The notes: generated from the letters alone by a model not told the origin. A DNA stretch of 64,000 nucleotides from Elephas maximus indicus (GCF_024166365.1 NC_064821.1:52045093-52109092), one strand, 5' to 3'. Numbered from the stretch's first letter, positions 1 to 11,835 are shown. Translations and numbers: made by a program.

Positions 1-131
1 CTTGGAAGTAATCTTTACAGAAGCAGTTTGCCAGGCCTTTCTTCTGCAGCACTGCTGGGTGGATTTGAACTGCCAACATTTCTGTTAGTAGTTGAGAGCA
101 AACCATTTGTACCACCAAAGGACCTTAACTG
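1..131 (-). mobile_element. AfroSINE, tRNA-Asn-headed type, cut by window edge
   Basis: Read on the minus strand it gives the head (box B-like segment, gctaac anticodon-stem region) and the caggcctttcttc body motif seen in about twenty other copies here. The 3' part lies outside the window. Confidence 0.75.
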
Positions 132-1119
132 TGTCTTAAAACCTTGAGTTTTGTTTCATAGTCTGAATCCTGGGCTTCATTTGAAGAGCTTTCCCTCTGC
201 TCAGGCTGTTCTGGCCTGGAAGCCTGGGGGCAAGCGAGAGGTTGGCTTCTTCTTTATATCCCCACCGTGAGCTAAGGTCACTCCCAGCCCCATTTGCTAG
301 CTGAGGTTTCTGAGTCTTCTAGTGTGAGAGTGGGGTTGGGATGGGCAGGAGAGGGAGCAGCAAGTAGGAAAGGTCCTAACTGCCCTACCAGGTAAGCCTT
401 AGTATACCAGTTGAGACTTATCTTTGCCCTTGATTTTGCCATTGGCAGGCCTTTGAGGCTCGCTTTCTTTCAGGGACTGACCACCACTTTGCTGAATATC
501 CCTTCATGAGGACACTCAGTCTTCTGGCCGGCCACTTAACAGACCCTGGCCACCCACTACCTGGGCTCTTTATTTTGGGGTTCCATCACTTCTCCAAGTG
601 TTCCTTTTGAGTAAAGTCCCTTTGAGATGACACGAGGTCGCATTCCTATGACGTTCGCTTCTGGTCTTCAGGAAGCTACACCCTCCCTTTGCCCCCATCA
701 GGCCCTTGCCATCCCCTGCCCCCTGCCCCGGCCCCCAACCTTCTAGCAGCTGGCCAGCTGTGGTCCCTGGCATTCTAGCTCTTTGAGGATTGGGCCTAAT
801 GCCAGCCTATGGGTGAGCCCACAACTTCACAGGTCAGCTTCTCCAGACTTGCCCCTGAGGTGAGGGGCAGGGTGCACCTTCTTGGCCTACATGGGCAGTC
901 CAGCACTTCCCTGGAACCAGGAAACTTGCTGTTCAGGGTTTTGCTCTTGGCCTTTCAGTTTCTCAGCCGAAACCAAGGCAGAAAGGGCCCAGTTTTCATC
1001 CTCCTTAACGTACATCAACAACTCAGGGGCTTCGCAGACCCCTTAGAGCTCCCCCAGGGGCCTCCCTGGAGTCTTTGAGAATATGATGGACCCACAACCC
1101 CACTGCTCCTCACAACCCC

Positions 1120-1215
1120 AGGAGGAGGCAGGCAAGGTGTTTTGATGCCCATTTTATAGGTAAAAGTGCTGAGGCTCAGAAAAGGTAAGTGGTGCCCCCG
1201 ATTCTCCAGGACCTG
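1120..1215 (-). repeat. MIR fragment
   Basis: The segment resembles the reverse complement of the MIR core (cattttataggtaaa...ctgaggctcagaaaaggtaag). Boundaries are approximate and the copy is old. Confidence 0.5.
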
Positions 1216-1484
1216 GGTGGGCTAGTCTTAGTAACTGGCCTGTGGGAACTCAAGTCCAAGGTCTTCTACTCCGAGTCCAGTGCCCCTCCTATGGGGCCAG
1301 TTGCCCAGTGTACCTGAGAGGCAACACCTCTGCTCCCATTCTCCTGGAGGTCACCTGCTCAGGCTGCCTTCACTCACCCCACCTCACCCACTCAGTATTT
1401 CTGAGGCCTCAGGAGGGGGCCAAGCTTTTGACACCATCTTTTTATAGTACCCAGATCAGGGAAGGGCCTGAGGTATCATGTGTC

Positions 1485-1730
1485 ATTTTACAGGCGAGGA
1501 AACTGAGGCACAGAGAAGCCAGGTTACTATCCAGAGCAGAGGGGCACTGAATGTGAGAAGGAAGGACCTTTCTGGGGTAGACCTGGGAGTCGAATGACAG
1601 TCTTCCTGGGGTGTGGGAGACACGTATATACCAGCTCGATGTCAGAGAAGAAACACAGCACTGGAGGCGAGGAAACCTTTTTTGAGCCTCACTTTTCTCA
1701 TCTGTAACTTGGGAATAATAATAGTACCGA
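1485..1730. repeat. MIR fragments, two orientations
   Basis: A minus-strand core at about 1490-1545 (gaggaaactgaggcacagag) is followed by a plus-strand core at about 1670-1730 (tcatctgtaacttgggaataataatagtacc). Both are typical of diverged MIR. Confidence 0.5.
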
Positions 1731-1879
1731 CTTCAAGCTTTTACAAGGAGCCACCCCTGCTGCCACGGCTGCTGCTGCTATTTTGGTCTCCTACCTCCCT
1801 CACCTTCCCTACTCTGGTCCAGTGACACTGGCCTCCTGGCTGTGCATTGAACACTCCAAGTGTGTTCTGCCTTGTTGCT

Positions 1880-2095
1880 CCTGGTCCCACAATTTGCTAT
1901 AGCTTTTTCCTTATTAGCTCTCATTACCACCTCCCATTTGATCCTATCTATGTATACGTCTTCCCCACCTGGGTATCAGCTTCCTGAGAGCAGGGAGTCT
2001 GCTTATTCAATGCCGTAGCCTCAACCCATAGAACAGCATCTGGCACATTTTAGGGGAGCAGTACATGTTTGCAGAGTGAATGAATGAATGAATTT
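1880..2095 (+). repeat. L2 3' end
   Basis: It matches the characteristic L2 3' end: an agcttcctgagagcaggga segment, then a catctggcaca segment, ending in a (GAAT)n tail. Confidence 0.6.
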
Positions 2096-2689
2096 GTTCA
2101 CCTTTGCCTCTGACTTCCTCCACCGTTAAAACTGGCTTCTGTCAGTTCCAAGATCTATGCGTCTGTCCTGTCCCTGCATCTGTGCCCCTTCCTCCTTTTC
2201 ACCACGGCCTTCTGATCTGACCCTCCTGGCTCACATATTCCTACCTTTGAGCCTTGGCTGCCCCAGTCCTACCGCTGAGGAGCTGCCTGGCTGAGGATGG
2301 GCTCTCTTAGAGCCCAGTGTCCAGACGGCAGTTCTGGGTAGAGCTGGGTCTCCGGTGCTGAATGGCCCTGCCTGCTGTATGGCTTATTCTGAGGTTCCTG
2401 TGTAGTCACCGAGGAAAACAGGTCAGAGCTGAGGTCAGAGGATGTTGGCCTAAGACCGAGAGGGGTCCCCTGCATTGGGGGGGTGGGGAGGATGGGTCAT
2501 GAGAGAGACACAGAGAGACAAAGAGAGAGAACAAGAGCTTGGGCCCCAGCTCAGCACTGGAGGTGAATAACTGGGGGCTGGTGGCATAGCAGGGACTCAA
2601 GGATCAGGCGGAGCCCAGGAGCCGGCTTCTTCAGCCACCATGAATAGGAGACCAAGCTTTCGCCAGGGAAAGAGTGCCAGCCTGGCTTA

Positions 2690-2850
2690 CACCCCAATTC
2701 ACCCCTTCATCCTGGAGGACCTCAGACAGGTGACTTGGTCTCTCTGAGCCCTGAAGTGGGCATGTGTACGCCTGCTTTTTGGGGTTGATGTGGGATTCCA
2801 TAAAGTGCTTGCAGCTCAGCCTGGCACACAGTAGGTGCTTAAGGAATAAC
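2690..2850 (+). repeat. MIR fragment
   Basis: Plus-strand MIR features: ggtctctctgagccc, then cctggcacacagtaggtgctt near 2819-2840. Confidence 0.5.
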
Positions 2851-3124
2851 AATAACGCCCTTGTTTTTCTTCCTCCCCAGAGGGCTGAAGCTGAGAACCT
2901 GGAGCAGTGATGGGCTGGGACTCAAAGTGGGGGGTGGCAAACATATCACCCCCCGGGATAGAGACGGCATGGGGGAGAGATGGGGAAGGGTGCTGAAGCT
3001 AGGCTGTTTGGTTTGGAGTCCTGGGTCTGGGGTCTGTGTCCAGGAGGAGGGGAAACTTGTGTCCCCAAGAGGAGGGAGGCAGAATAGGGGTACCAGCACA
3101 ATAGAGGGTCCCAGATAGAGCTGG

Positions 3125-3512
3125 AGAAAAACATAGAACAAAATTCTAACTCACAAAAAAGAGATCAGACTTACTGGCCTGACAGAGACTGGAGAAACCC
3201 TGAGAGTATGGACCCCGGACACCCTTTTAGCTCAGTAATGAAGTCACTCCTGAGGTTTACCCTTAAACCAAAGATTAGGCTGGCCCTTGAGACAAAACAA
3301 GACTAAAGGGGCACAACAGCCCAGGGGCAAGCAGTAGAAGGCAGGAGGGAACAGGAAAGCTGGTTATGGGGAACCCATGGTCGAGAAAGAAGAGTGTTGA
3401 CGTGTCATGAGGTTGGTAACCAGTGCTGCAAAACAACACGTGTACGGTTTAATGAGAAGCTAGTTTGTTCTGTAAACCTTCATCTAAAGTACAATAAAAC
3501 AAAACAAAGAAT
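3125..3512 (+). mobile_element. L1 3' UTR, lineage-specific, 5'-truncated
   Basis: The segment ends with gtacaataaaacaaaacaaag, an AATAAA-bearing 3' end with an A-rich tail. The 3' end resembles the reverse complement of the minus-strand copy at 58550. No ORF2 sequence remains. The 5' limit is approximate. Confidence 0.6.
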
Positions 3513-3692
3513 AGGAGATGTCAGAAGTGGGAGCTCTCCAGGTGTGGCTTTTGGCAAGTTGTTTTACCTCTTTGAGCATCTGGGAAATGGTAGGAGCTCT
3601 GGCTTACCAGGACAGTTGAGAAGACTGTATCAGACAGTGGCTCTAACATGTAGAGTCTCCTGGGATATAGTAGATACTCAACACATGTTAAC

Positions 3693-3899
3693 CAGTAACC
3701 AGTTGCCATCCAGTAGACCCCGACTCATGGCAATCCCATGTGTGTCACAGTAGAAACGTGCTCTATAGGGTTTTCAATGGCTGAGTTTTCAGAAGTAGAT
3801 CCCCAGATCTTTCTTAGGAGGTGCCTCTGGGTGGACTAAACCTCCAGCCTTTCAGTTAGCAGCCATGTGTGTTAACCATTTGTACTTCCCAGGAACCCC
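3693..3899 (-). mobile_element. AfroSINE, tRNA-Asn-headed type
   Basis: The copy reads on the minus strand from the tRNA-like head (gttaaccatttgtac...ccaggaac) to the RTE-like tail motif (ccgactcatggcaa). It is nearly full length and moderately diverged. Confidence 0.8.
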
Positions 3900-5545
3900 C
3901 CAGTATGTATGAGCTATTCTTAGCTGCAGGTGCCTCCTCTGTGAAGAGGAGTGAGTGAGCCCAACGTTAAGGAGCCTACATAGGGGCTACGGACACTGGT
4001 CTGAGGCCACTCTAGGGCCTGTGGTCAGGTGAGGGTCTGCTGTGCCCAATCCCCTTGCAGCCTGCCACCAACAACGCTCTGGAATACCCCACAGTCTCTG
4101 GGAGACCCAGGGTGGTGGCTTCATCTCTTTCCACCTTGATTTTCTTTTTTGTGAAATAGGCATAGTCTGACCTGCCGCACAGATTTGTTATTAGACCCAC
4201 GGGCAGTTTTCTCTTTCTTTACATATGCATTCCCTGGTTCTGCCTCCCACTACCAGATTGCAGCTTCCCCAACTGTTAAATGGGCGTTAACTCCCATCAG
4301 CTATTACCACATATTCATCTGGGGACCCCACGTTTTGAAAGATTGGGTTTGCTAAACATGCTGAGTGAATCCAGTGCTGTTGAATTTATTTCCTCATTTT
4401 AAACCGCTAATCAGAGATCCTCTTTGGGGTGGGGAGTAAGTCTCAGCCTTCTCAACTCAACGCAAAGTCTCTGGAGGCTTCCATGGCCCAGCGCTTCCCA
4501 GAGGCGGCTTGCCTGCCATGGCCCCTGTGATGACCTGGGCCCAGCTCCCAGGGCTGTGGTTTGGCCCAGCTCCTGATCTTGGGACCTGCAAACTGTAGGG
4601 AGTGACCTTTTGTCCTGCCTGCTTGATGAGGGGCTTTCTGTTCCTCATTGTTTAGCCATGACAGGGCTGTGTTTTTTTTTTTTTTTCTTGTCCAAGAAGA
4701 TAAACAGGCCTCAGGATTGCTCAAGGGAGGGCTGACCCCTCAGCCTGCCGCTGGGGCTGGAGCAGCAGGAGGAAGTGGAGGGAAGGCTGCTGTGCTCATG
4801 GAAACTGCAGATGGAAAAGCCGCTGGAAGGAGGGATGGGACGCCAGGGTCCGCAGATAGGGGGTGGGGGGCCCTGGTGGTCCAGCTCCCTGCCTTTGGCG
4901 GCCAGGACCCCTCGGCCCATGGGTGGCGTGAGAGCACAAACTTGGCCACAGCAGGGCCTTTCCCATCAGGCGCTTGGAGCCCTGACAGGAAATGCTGCCC
5001 CCAACCAGGCCACCCCGGAGTTCTACTCTGCCAGACTTCTCTCCCCTCCTGGAGCCTGCTCTGGCCCTGTGTTTTTCATGGTTCTTATGAGCGAGGGCTC
5101 CCTTAGCTACTGCTGGAGGTACTCGTGGGACAAAGCAGTGCCCACCGTCCCACCCATCCCACCCAGGGTGTAGGGTTCAGATGAGACTTTCGTGACCACT
5201 CTGTGCGGCAGGCAGCTGCAAGGGCAGAAGGCAAAGCCCCGCTCTGCCCCTTGGGGATGCTATCTGAGGGGCAGGAGGCAGCTCCGGGGGGGTGGGGTGC
5301 TCAGTCAGAGCGGGGAGGCACAGCCTCTTCCCTTCGGAAGCTCCCAGCCCCATGCACCTATACCTCAGAGGCCTCCAGGGAAGGCCTGTTTCGGGGGCTT
5401 AGGGGTCAGGCAGACCCTCAAGCCTCAGTTTCTATTCAGTTGAATGGTGTGTGCAGGGGAAGCTGCCAAAGGGATAGTTCCTCTACGTAGGTGGTGGCTG
5501 GTAGCTGACAGGGCTGCTCAGATCAGCCCCAGGCTTTTAAAAGTT

Positions 5546-5870
5546 ATTTATTTTTTAATTAATTTTTTTATTGTGCTTTAAGTGAAAGTTTACAGTTCAA
5601 GTTAGTTTCGCATACAAAAATTTATACACACATTGTTATGTGACCCTAGTTGCTCTTGCTATAATGGGATGCACACAGATTTCTCATTTCCATTCAACCA
5701 GCTCCTGTACCCCTCTGCCTTCTCATCTCGCCTCCGGACAGGAGCTGCCCATTTAGTCTTGCATATCTACTTGAGCTGAGAAGCGCGCTCTTGACCAGTA
5801 TCGTTTCAGGTCTTATAGTCCAGTCTAATCTTTGTCTGAAGAGTGGGCTTCGGGAATGGTTTCATTTCTG
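5546..5870 (-). mobile_element. L1 3' UTR fragment
   Basis: It begins with an A/T-rich tail and attgtgctttaagtgaaagtttaca, and its gacaggagctgccca block recurs in the long L1 at 46410. Both copies are 3' UTRs of the same lineage-specific L1 in minus orientation. Similarity ends near 5870. Confidence 0.7.
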
Positions 5871-5949
5871 CAGCCCCGGCCTTTTCATCACCTGGTCTCC
5901 TCCCCGTGCACCCCTAATCATCTTGCTCTATCCACGCATACCAGCCTTG

Positions 5950-6085
5950 GAGCATCATAATCACGGGGGGCGGTTTTTGTCTGTCTGCTTTTGTTTCATT
6001 AGTTAACAGCGTAGGTTCCTGGGCCTACCCCTGGAGGCTCTGATTCTGTTTCGGTAGGTAGGAGCCTGCATTAGGGATGGGCGCC
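5950..6085. repeat. MER5A-like hAT fragment
   Basis: The ccttggagcatcataatcac and gaggctctgattctg segments resemble MER5A (hAT-Charlie). It is short and old, and the family name is from memory. Confidence 0.45.
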
Positions 6086-6229
6086 CCAGGTGCTTTAGAC
6101 ACAGGCAGTGCCCCCTCCCACACACTGTGAAAGACCAGATAAGGGGCCCTAAACCCTTGCTTCGCCCTTTGCCAAGGGTGCCTGGCAGCCTGTTCCAGGA
6201 CCAGCCTGGGAGGGAAGAAGAACTGGGAT

Positions 6230-6380
6230 TGAGCATGTGTGTGTGTTTGCCTGAGCACATGTGCATGTGTGTACACGTGCATGTCGGTGTGGGCACATGT
6301 GTGCCTGTGTATGTGTGCATGCTTGTGTGCACACAGGTGTGTGTGTACGTGTGTGTGTGCACGTGTCTGTGTACACAGGT
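6230..6380. repeat. Imperfect (TG)n / (CATG)n microsatellite
   Basis: About 150 bp of alternating purine-pyrimidine sequence with acac/tgtg interruptions. The long open frames crossing it on both strands come from the repeat's low stop-codon content and are not genes. Confidence 0.85.
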
Positions 6381-7329
6381 AAGTGTGAGTTTACAGTCCG
6401 GAAGGAAGTTGAAGTTAACTTTTTTGGACTCTGCTATGCAAAATGATCTCCACTTCCCTTTCCCAGCCACCTTTGTCTCTCCCAGCCTCACCCGAGTGAC
6501 TGTCCTGGGGTTTGGCTCTGGCCCTGGGTCTGGGGTGAGGGTGGGCGATGGGGCCTCAGGGGCAGGCCGGGGGGGGTGTGTCCATGTTGGGCTTCATGGC
6601 CTGGTCCTGGGGTCAGACCCCTGTAGGAGGTGACAGTGCAAAAGAGCCCATGCTTAGATCAGCAAAGCCTGGTCACCTGCTTCATGCAGGCCCTGGGGCA
6701 GTAGCAGAGCACCCCAGGCTGCAGCCACAGCAAGTAGAGTGATGGCAGCCTGTCCGCTTGGACACGCCAGAGGAATGTCTGAGATGCCGGTCCCAGGGAC
6801 TCACTCAGGGTGGGGTGCGGGCAAGGAAGCCTTCAGAGAGGTGGCACTGTCTGAGAAGGGTTTTTAAAGGATAAAAGGAATTTGTCAGAGGAAGCAGGAG
6901 GCCATACTAGGTGGAGGAGACAGCTCGGGCAAAGACGTGGGGCTAGAAGTGGCTGGGGCTTCTAAGAGGCACACGTTGCCCGGCAGCAGAACTCCTAGCC
7001 CCTCTGGGTTGTCTCCCCTGATGGGTCCCTGCTGTTGACACCCTGTTGTGTGCAGCCAAGGAGGGCAGATGGTTGGGTTTCCAGGCTGACTGGTCACTGC
7101 CTGCAGGAGTCAGCCAGGAGCCCAGCCTGCCTGCCCCAGACTCCCAGACAGAGCTGTGGGGGAAGAAGCAGGGGGCAAAGGGAACTCACCTCGGATATTG
7201 GATAATCGCTTCCTTTGCAGGGACAAAATTTGGCCAGGTCTGTGCTGGCCCAGTGGTACCTGGAGTTGTGGTGATGTCTGTTCTGATTGGTTTGTTCAGG
7301 GTGACTGCTCAGTTCATATTGTGCTGGTT

Positions 7330-7480
7330 GTTAAATATTTTGAGAATCCCCGCTGCTCCTATGTATTGGGTATTAAAGTTCAGAGAGGTTAAGATAGTTG
7401 CTCAAAGCCGCATAGCTGGTAAGTGGTGTAATGAGGAACTGAGGCCAGGTTTCTGACTCCAGAGGCTGTGCTCTCTTTTC
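7330..7480 (-). repeat. MIR fragment
   Basis: The segment gttcagagaggttaagatag...gctggtaagtgg is the reverse complement of the MIR core. Confidence 0.6.
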
Positions 7481-7729
7481 CCTCGTCTGGCGAGAGTCCT
7501 CATCACTTGTTCAGTAGAGGTTTATTGAGCTTGCACTGACGGTGGACCTGGCACAGTGATTGCCGCTGGGGATTTAGTGGGGCAAGACCCAGCCTGCAAC
7601 TCTTGCCTCTTGGCACTGCCTCTGTGGTCATTATGAGGGGGGACGTGTCTGCGAGACTTTGAGTGTGTGTGTAAGCCCATGTGTGCCTACAAATGAATAT
7701 ACCTACTTGGAGCATGCCCACAGCAGTGC

Positions 7730-7937
7730 AAAACCAAGAAATCAAACCTGTTGTCATGGAGTTGATTCTGACTCATGGCGACCCCACGTGTTCAGAGTAG
7801 AATTGCTCCGTAGGGCTTTCTTGCCTGTGATCTTTATAGAAGCAGATTACCAGGACTTTCTCCTCTAGCGCTACTGAGTGAGTTCTAACCACCGGCCTTT
7901 AGGTTAGCAGTCAAGCGCAAACTGCCACTCAGGGACC
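7730..7937 (-). mobile_element. AfroSINE, tRNA-Asn-headed type
   Basis: A minus-strand copy spanning tail (gttgattctgactcatggcgacc), body and head (ggttagcagtcaagcgcaaac). It is near full length. Confidence 0.8.
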
Positions 7938-8214
7938 TCACAGACACACATAGGTGGCTTAACGCTCATCCCAGAGGGCCTGGACCTCCAGCCCACATCT
8001 TTAAGGAGGAAGGCAGCTCTCAACTGTGTGCGGCCAGGGGTCCTGGGACGGGCACAGTGGTGACTGTCAGCTGCCCTCTGTGCTCTCTGAGGGTTCGACC
8101 GAGACCTGAGGGAGGAGAACTCTTTGTCGTTCTGTTCAGTTCTGCTCCTTCTATGTGTTGCTTTTCTTCTCTCTCCTCCTTTCTTTTCATTCATTGCTGT
8201 TTGTTGATTCATGG

Positions 8215-8362
8215 AGGCATAGAACACAGTGGTTGAGATAATGAGCCATGGAGTCAGACACACTTGGGTTGGAATTCTTCTCTGCCGCTTACTGACTCTG
8301 CAAGTTTGTCCATAAGAAAGTGACCTTCTTCATTAGGCTGTTGGGAGGGTTTGCTGAGATCA
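8215..8362 (+). repeat. MIR
   Basis: A plus-strand MIR beginning at its tRNA-like end (agaacacagtggttgagata) and extending through the core (cttactgactctgcaag). Confidence 0.65.
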
Positions 8363-8689
8363 GGTCGAGGCTTCTAGAAGCAGAGCCTGAGGCAGGGATT
8401 CTTGGGGTGAGTGAGAGCAACCGGATAGACCAGTGGAAAAGCCAAGCAAGGGTGTGGCCTCCGCTGACGACAACCTCAGCCTGATCCCGTGAGGGCTCCA
8501 GGAGTGAACTGTATCACAGCATGGGTCCCTCCTGGAGGCTGGGGGAACGATTATTAGCCAACACCCACAGCAACTAGGGGGTGGGTGCACCTGCCAGTAA
8601 AGGGGTCTGGGTGGGGCTCCAACAGCATCCACTGCCGAGAGCATCTATAGCACTCAGCAGTGCCTGACTCCTAGTAACTGCTCAGTAAA

Positions 8690-9010
8690 TGTTCATAGTT
8701 CTCAACAAGCACTCATTTACCAACTCTGTGGTGGGCCCTGTGTCAGAGGCTGAGGATCCAAGGTGATGAGGCCACCGTCTCTGCCCTCTTAGCATCGCAG
8801 ACCTGTGTGTATGCATGCCCACGTGTGTATGCCTATGCACCCACGCAAGGCCAGGACACAAGCATGTAAGCCATCTCAGAACTGCAAAATGATTATTAGA
8901 AGGGGGCATATCCAGCGTTCACAGACAGCACAGAGAAAGAGGAGCCTACATCAGCCTGGAGGAGTCAGGGAGAGCTTCCCAGAGGAGGTGGCATTCAGCT
9001 TGAAGGAGGA
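8690..9010 (+). repeat. Ancient L2-like repeat
   Basis: The segment follows the order seen in other copies here: acaagcactcatttacc, ctgtgtcagaggctgaggat, then ggaggtggcattcagcttga. I assign it to L2 with moderate certainty. Confidence 0.4.
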
Positions 9011-9432
9011 AGGGGAGTTTACTGGGTGCAGGAGGGAAGGGGAGACATCCTAGGCAGAGGGCTACTTTGTGCTGAGCACCTTGGTTCTCTGGGACAAAGA
9101 CTCTGTCTGCTGGGCAGATTCAGGGCCCCACACCTGCCCTGTTGTGGGTTGGAAGCTACCCAGCAGTGGAGAAGGCTACTTAAAGCCATCTGTACTCCTC
9201 CCTGGCCTTGCTGGCTTAGTGCCTCTGTATGCAGACATAAGCGGGCTACACTGAGTGGGAGGAAGAGGAGGCAACAGAAGGCAGGAGCTCCTTCTCTCAC
9301 TCCCTCCATACAAAAGGTAGAAATCCCCACATCAGTGGAGTCTTGGCATTTATAGGCTAGGAATCTGGGCTTCGGTAGTGGTGGAATCCAGGGGTGACGA
9401 TGCTGATGGCTGTCCTTCTCTCCCCCTTCCAG

Positions 9433-9538
9433 GCTATGCTTCCCACCTATGCCTCAGAGCCTGGGAATGGGACCAAGTGCCAGCCAGAACAGTACTATGA
9501 CAACAGAGCCCAGAGGTACTGCAGCATGTGTCCACCTG
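9433..9538 (+). CDS. TNFRSF1B: TNFRSF1B exon 2 (start of mature TNFR2, CRD1)
   Basis: TNFR2 is a single-pass plasma-membrane receptor for TNF and lymphotoxin-alpha. Its ectodomain is built from four cysteine-rich domains. The exon is flanked by a pyrimidine-rich acceptor (ccccttccag) and a gtaaga donor. It enters in phase 0 and leaves in phase 1 (106 nt). The translation contains EPGNGTKC, EQYYD and CSMCPPG, clearly the start of TNFR2 CRD1. NGT is a possible N-glycosylation site. Where human and mouse have a Cys-Cys pair after AQM, this copy has Tyr-Cys (tac at 9517-9519), so the first cysteine of the pair is missing. An ATG at 9394 is in frame but intronic, so it is not taken as a start; the true start is in exon 1 outside the window. 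Confidence 0.93.
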
Positions 9539-11091
9539 GTAAGAAGCCAGTCACCGGGACCCCAACCCTTGGGCCAGGCGGGGAGCCTGTTCCGCACTGC
9601 CTCCTTTGAACCCCTCCCCCCCGGCCCCTGACATCCCCCATTACAGCTCTTTTCACACTGTGTAAGAATGGCCTGGTTACTTCCTGTCACCCCCACCATC
9701 ACCACCATTGTGAGCTCTTCCGAGATGGGGACTGTGTCTTGTCCTTCACTGAATCCCCAGCACCTGGCATGGTGCCTGACACATAGTACATATTTGACTG
9801 AATCAGTGAATGTGTACCCATTTCACAGATGGCAGACCTGAGGCAGCCTCACTTGCAAGAGCCAGGTGGCCTATCCCAGTGCCATCCATCCATTCATTCT
9901 TTCATATATTTAGAAATCACCTACTGTGTGTCAGGCACTGTTCTAAGTGCTGGGAGTATAACAGAGAGCAGGAAAGTCCTCATGGAGCTTGCATTCTAAT
10001 GGAGAGCAAATAAACCAATAGATGAAATAGATTGTGGTCATATCAGAGAGTGCTAAGTACAGTGAAGAAAACAAGGCAGGGTAAAGCAGATAGAGACAGT
10101 TGGAGTGGGCACGCTGTTTTATATGGGGTGGCCAGGGAGGGGACAGTTTGTGCAGAGACCTGAAGGAGGTGATAGAGCGAGTCATGTAAAAATACAGGAG
10201 AATGGCAGACCAGGCAGAAGCAACAGCAAGCAAGTGCAAAGCCCCTGAGGTGGGAGCCTCTTTGGTGGGCTTAATGAATAGCAAGGCCAGAGTCTGTGGC
10301 CCAGTGTGAGTGAAGAGGGGTATGGTAGGAGATGAGGAGGAAGAGGTATGTAGGGGCCCATGGCAAGGAGTTTAGATTTTATTCTGCAGGAGTCAGGAAG
10401 CCAACAGAGGGTTTGAGCCATTGGCCTGAGGTGTGTGTGGGCACATGTATACCTATCACTTCTCTCAGCCATTTTAGCAGACCCCAGAGGAAGTGACTCT
10501 TCTTTTTTCTATTGTTAGTTAAGGAAGTTATAAGTTTAGCAGAATGGGAATGGGGATGGGACTCAGAAGAATAAACTCCTTAAGGGTTTGTCTTGGTGTT
10601 CTCCCATCCCCTGGCTTGCCTTCTCTCCATACCTTCAGGAGCCCCATAATCTCAACCTTGACAGGAACCCAGGGACTACATTCCTGACTGCCTTCTTTCC
10701 CTATAGTTCATACCCACAGGGAGAATATTTTAGCCAACTGTAAAAAGGCAAACTAGTTCTCACTAAAGTGTGATTGACTGATAATAGGCTTCCAGTGGTG
10801 GAATTTCAGGCATCTGGGAAGAGCAGAAGGGAAGATATTTTTTGTGTAGTGGGGGTTCAGAGGTAGAGTAACAGCTGACACATGGCAGATGTGAGATTAG
10901 AACTCAGATTTGTGTGGCTCTTAAGTCCAGAGGGTTCGGGGACTTGCTTAAAGTGAGTTGATGGAGGAATTGGAACTCCATCCAAGAGGCTCCCCAGTAA
11001 GCCCTCAGCACTTTGGGACTCAGGGAGCAGTGGATGAACCCAGGGACCTGGCAGAAGCCCTGCCCCTGAACTTTGGCCCTTGTTTTCTCAG
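9539..11091 (+). other. TNFRSF1B: TNFRSF1B intron 2
   Basis: It runs from GT at 9539 to AG at 11090-11091. About 9890-10430 is an old L2-like repeat. The remainder is unremarkable intronic DNA with no further exon recognised. Confidence 0.85.
9890..10430 (+). repeat. Ancient L2-like repeat
   Basis: It contains ctactgtgtgtcaggcac, cctcatggagcttgcattc, agagacctgaaggaggtg and caagtgcaaagcccctgagg in the order seen in the copies at 24480, 29770 and 35555. Confidence 0.5.
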
Positions 11092-11220
11092 GTCACTTCG
11101 TGCAAAACTTCTGCACCAAGACCTCAGACACTGTGTGCGCCCCCTGCGAGGACAACACATACACCCAGCTCTGCAACCGGGTCTCCGAATGCTTGAGCTG
11201 TAACTCCCGCTGCAGCTCCA
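11092..11220 (+). CDS. TNFRSF1B: TNFRSF1B exon 3 (CRD1 end to CRD3 start)
   Basis: A 129-nt exon, phase 1 to phase 1, with acceptor tgttttctcag and a strong donor gtgagt at 11221. The translation runs from [16 protein letters not shown] through CEDNTYTQ to [11 protein letters not shown], matching TNFR2 from the end of CRD1 through CRD2 into CRD3; this region contributes to TNF contacts. The segment SDTVC is typical of the family. One oddity: tgc at 11172-11174 encodes Cys where human and mouse have Trp (the TQLW/TQVW position), so this exon carries an extra cysteine. All the other cysteines expected in this exon are present. Confidence 0.95.
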
Positions 11221-11685
11221 GTGAGTAGGCCCCGGAGGGAGGGATGGCCACCCCTGGCCGCCATGCATGCCAGCCCCTTATCAGTGATCTGTCTGGGGCT
11301 ACACCAGGCCAGTGGTCACCATGCCCCAGGCATGATTGTGTGCATGGGCACAACTCTTTACCATTTACAAATGGCATTTTCATCCTGTGTTTCACTGAAT
11401 CTTCTTAAAGCCCCATGGGGCAGGCAGGACGGGGTTGGGAAGAGGAACTGTATTCATTTTAGGGCTGGGGACATGGTGTCTCGGAGAGCAGACATGGTTT
11501 GCTCATACTGTGGTGGAGCTGGAACAAGACAGTAGGTCTTGGGACTCTGTGGCCAGTGTTCTTTTTGCCTCCTGGAGATCAGAGATTTCTGGAATGCTGG
11601 GCTGGCTGGGAGGGCAGAGTGGGGGTTGCAGTGGGCAGGGTGGTAGCAGCAGAAGTGACCCTGGGCTGCCTTCCCGCTGCTTTAG
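11221..11685 (+). other. TNFRSF1B: TNFRSF1B intron 3
   Basis: A 465-bp intron with gtgagt donor and gctttag acceptor. I see no repeat or gene in it. Confidence 0.85.
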
Positions 11686-11835
11686 ACCAGGTGGAAGTCC
11701 AAGCCTGCACTCGAGAACAGAACCGCATCTGTACCTGCAAGCAAGGCTGGTACTGCGTGCTGGGGAGGCCGGAGGGGTGCCGGGTATGTGCGCCGCAACC
11801 CAAGCACCTACCAGGCTCCGGAGCGGCCAAATCAG
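11686..11835 (+). CDS. TNFRSF1B: TNFRSF1B exon 4 (CRD3)
   Basis: A 150-nt exon, phase 1 to phase 1, with acceptor ccgctgctttag and donor gtatgg. The translation includes [17 protein letters not shown] and EGCRVCAP, which identifies TNFR2 CRD3. Human and mouse then have a Lys-Cys followed by xPGFG. Here the codon at 11805-11807 is cac, giving Lys-His and PGSG, so one conserved disulfide cysteine is lost and the GFG turn is changed. Frame and splice sites are intact, so the exon itself is not broken. Confidence 0.94.

Larger units (their letters stand above)
1..9432 (+). other. TNFRSF1B: TNFRSF1B intron 1 (3' part)
   Basis: No exon is visible upstream of the first recognisable TNFRSF1B exon at 9433, so this stretch is read as the 3' part of intron 1; exon 1 with the signal peptide lies outside the window. 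It holds SINEs, MIR, L2 and L1 fragments, a MER5A-like piece and a TG-rich tract, listed separately. Open frames here are short, carry no family signature, and several lie inside repeats. Between repeats (for example 4200-5500 and 6400-7300) the DNA is G+C-rich and I see no gene in it. Confidence 0.75.

Noticed and set aside
4669-4686. T-run as a pol III terminator or poly(A) insertion mark
   Set aside because: No tRNA-like promoter boxes or SINE/LINE body adjoin it and no flanking duplication was seen.
6003-6633. 162- and 168-codon open frames on opposite strands
   Set aside because: They cross a TG/CA microsatellite that lacks stops and translate into Cys/Val or His/Thr repeats; the left end lies in a MER5A-like fragment.
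9394-9432. ATG upstream of and in frame with TNFRSF1B exon 2 as a possible start
   Set aside because: It lies in the intron before a good splice acceptor, with no signal peptide of the expected form. The start is expected in exon 1 upstream of the window.
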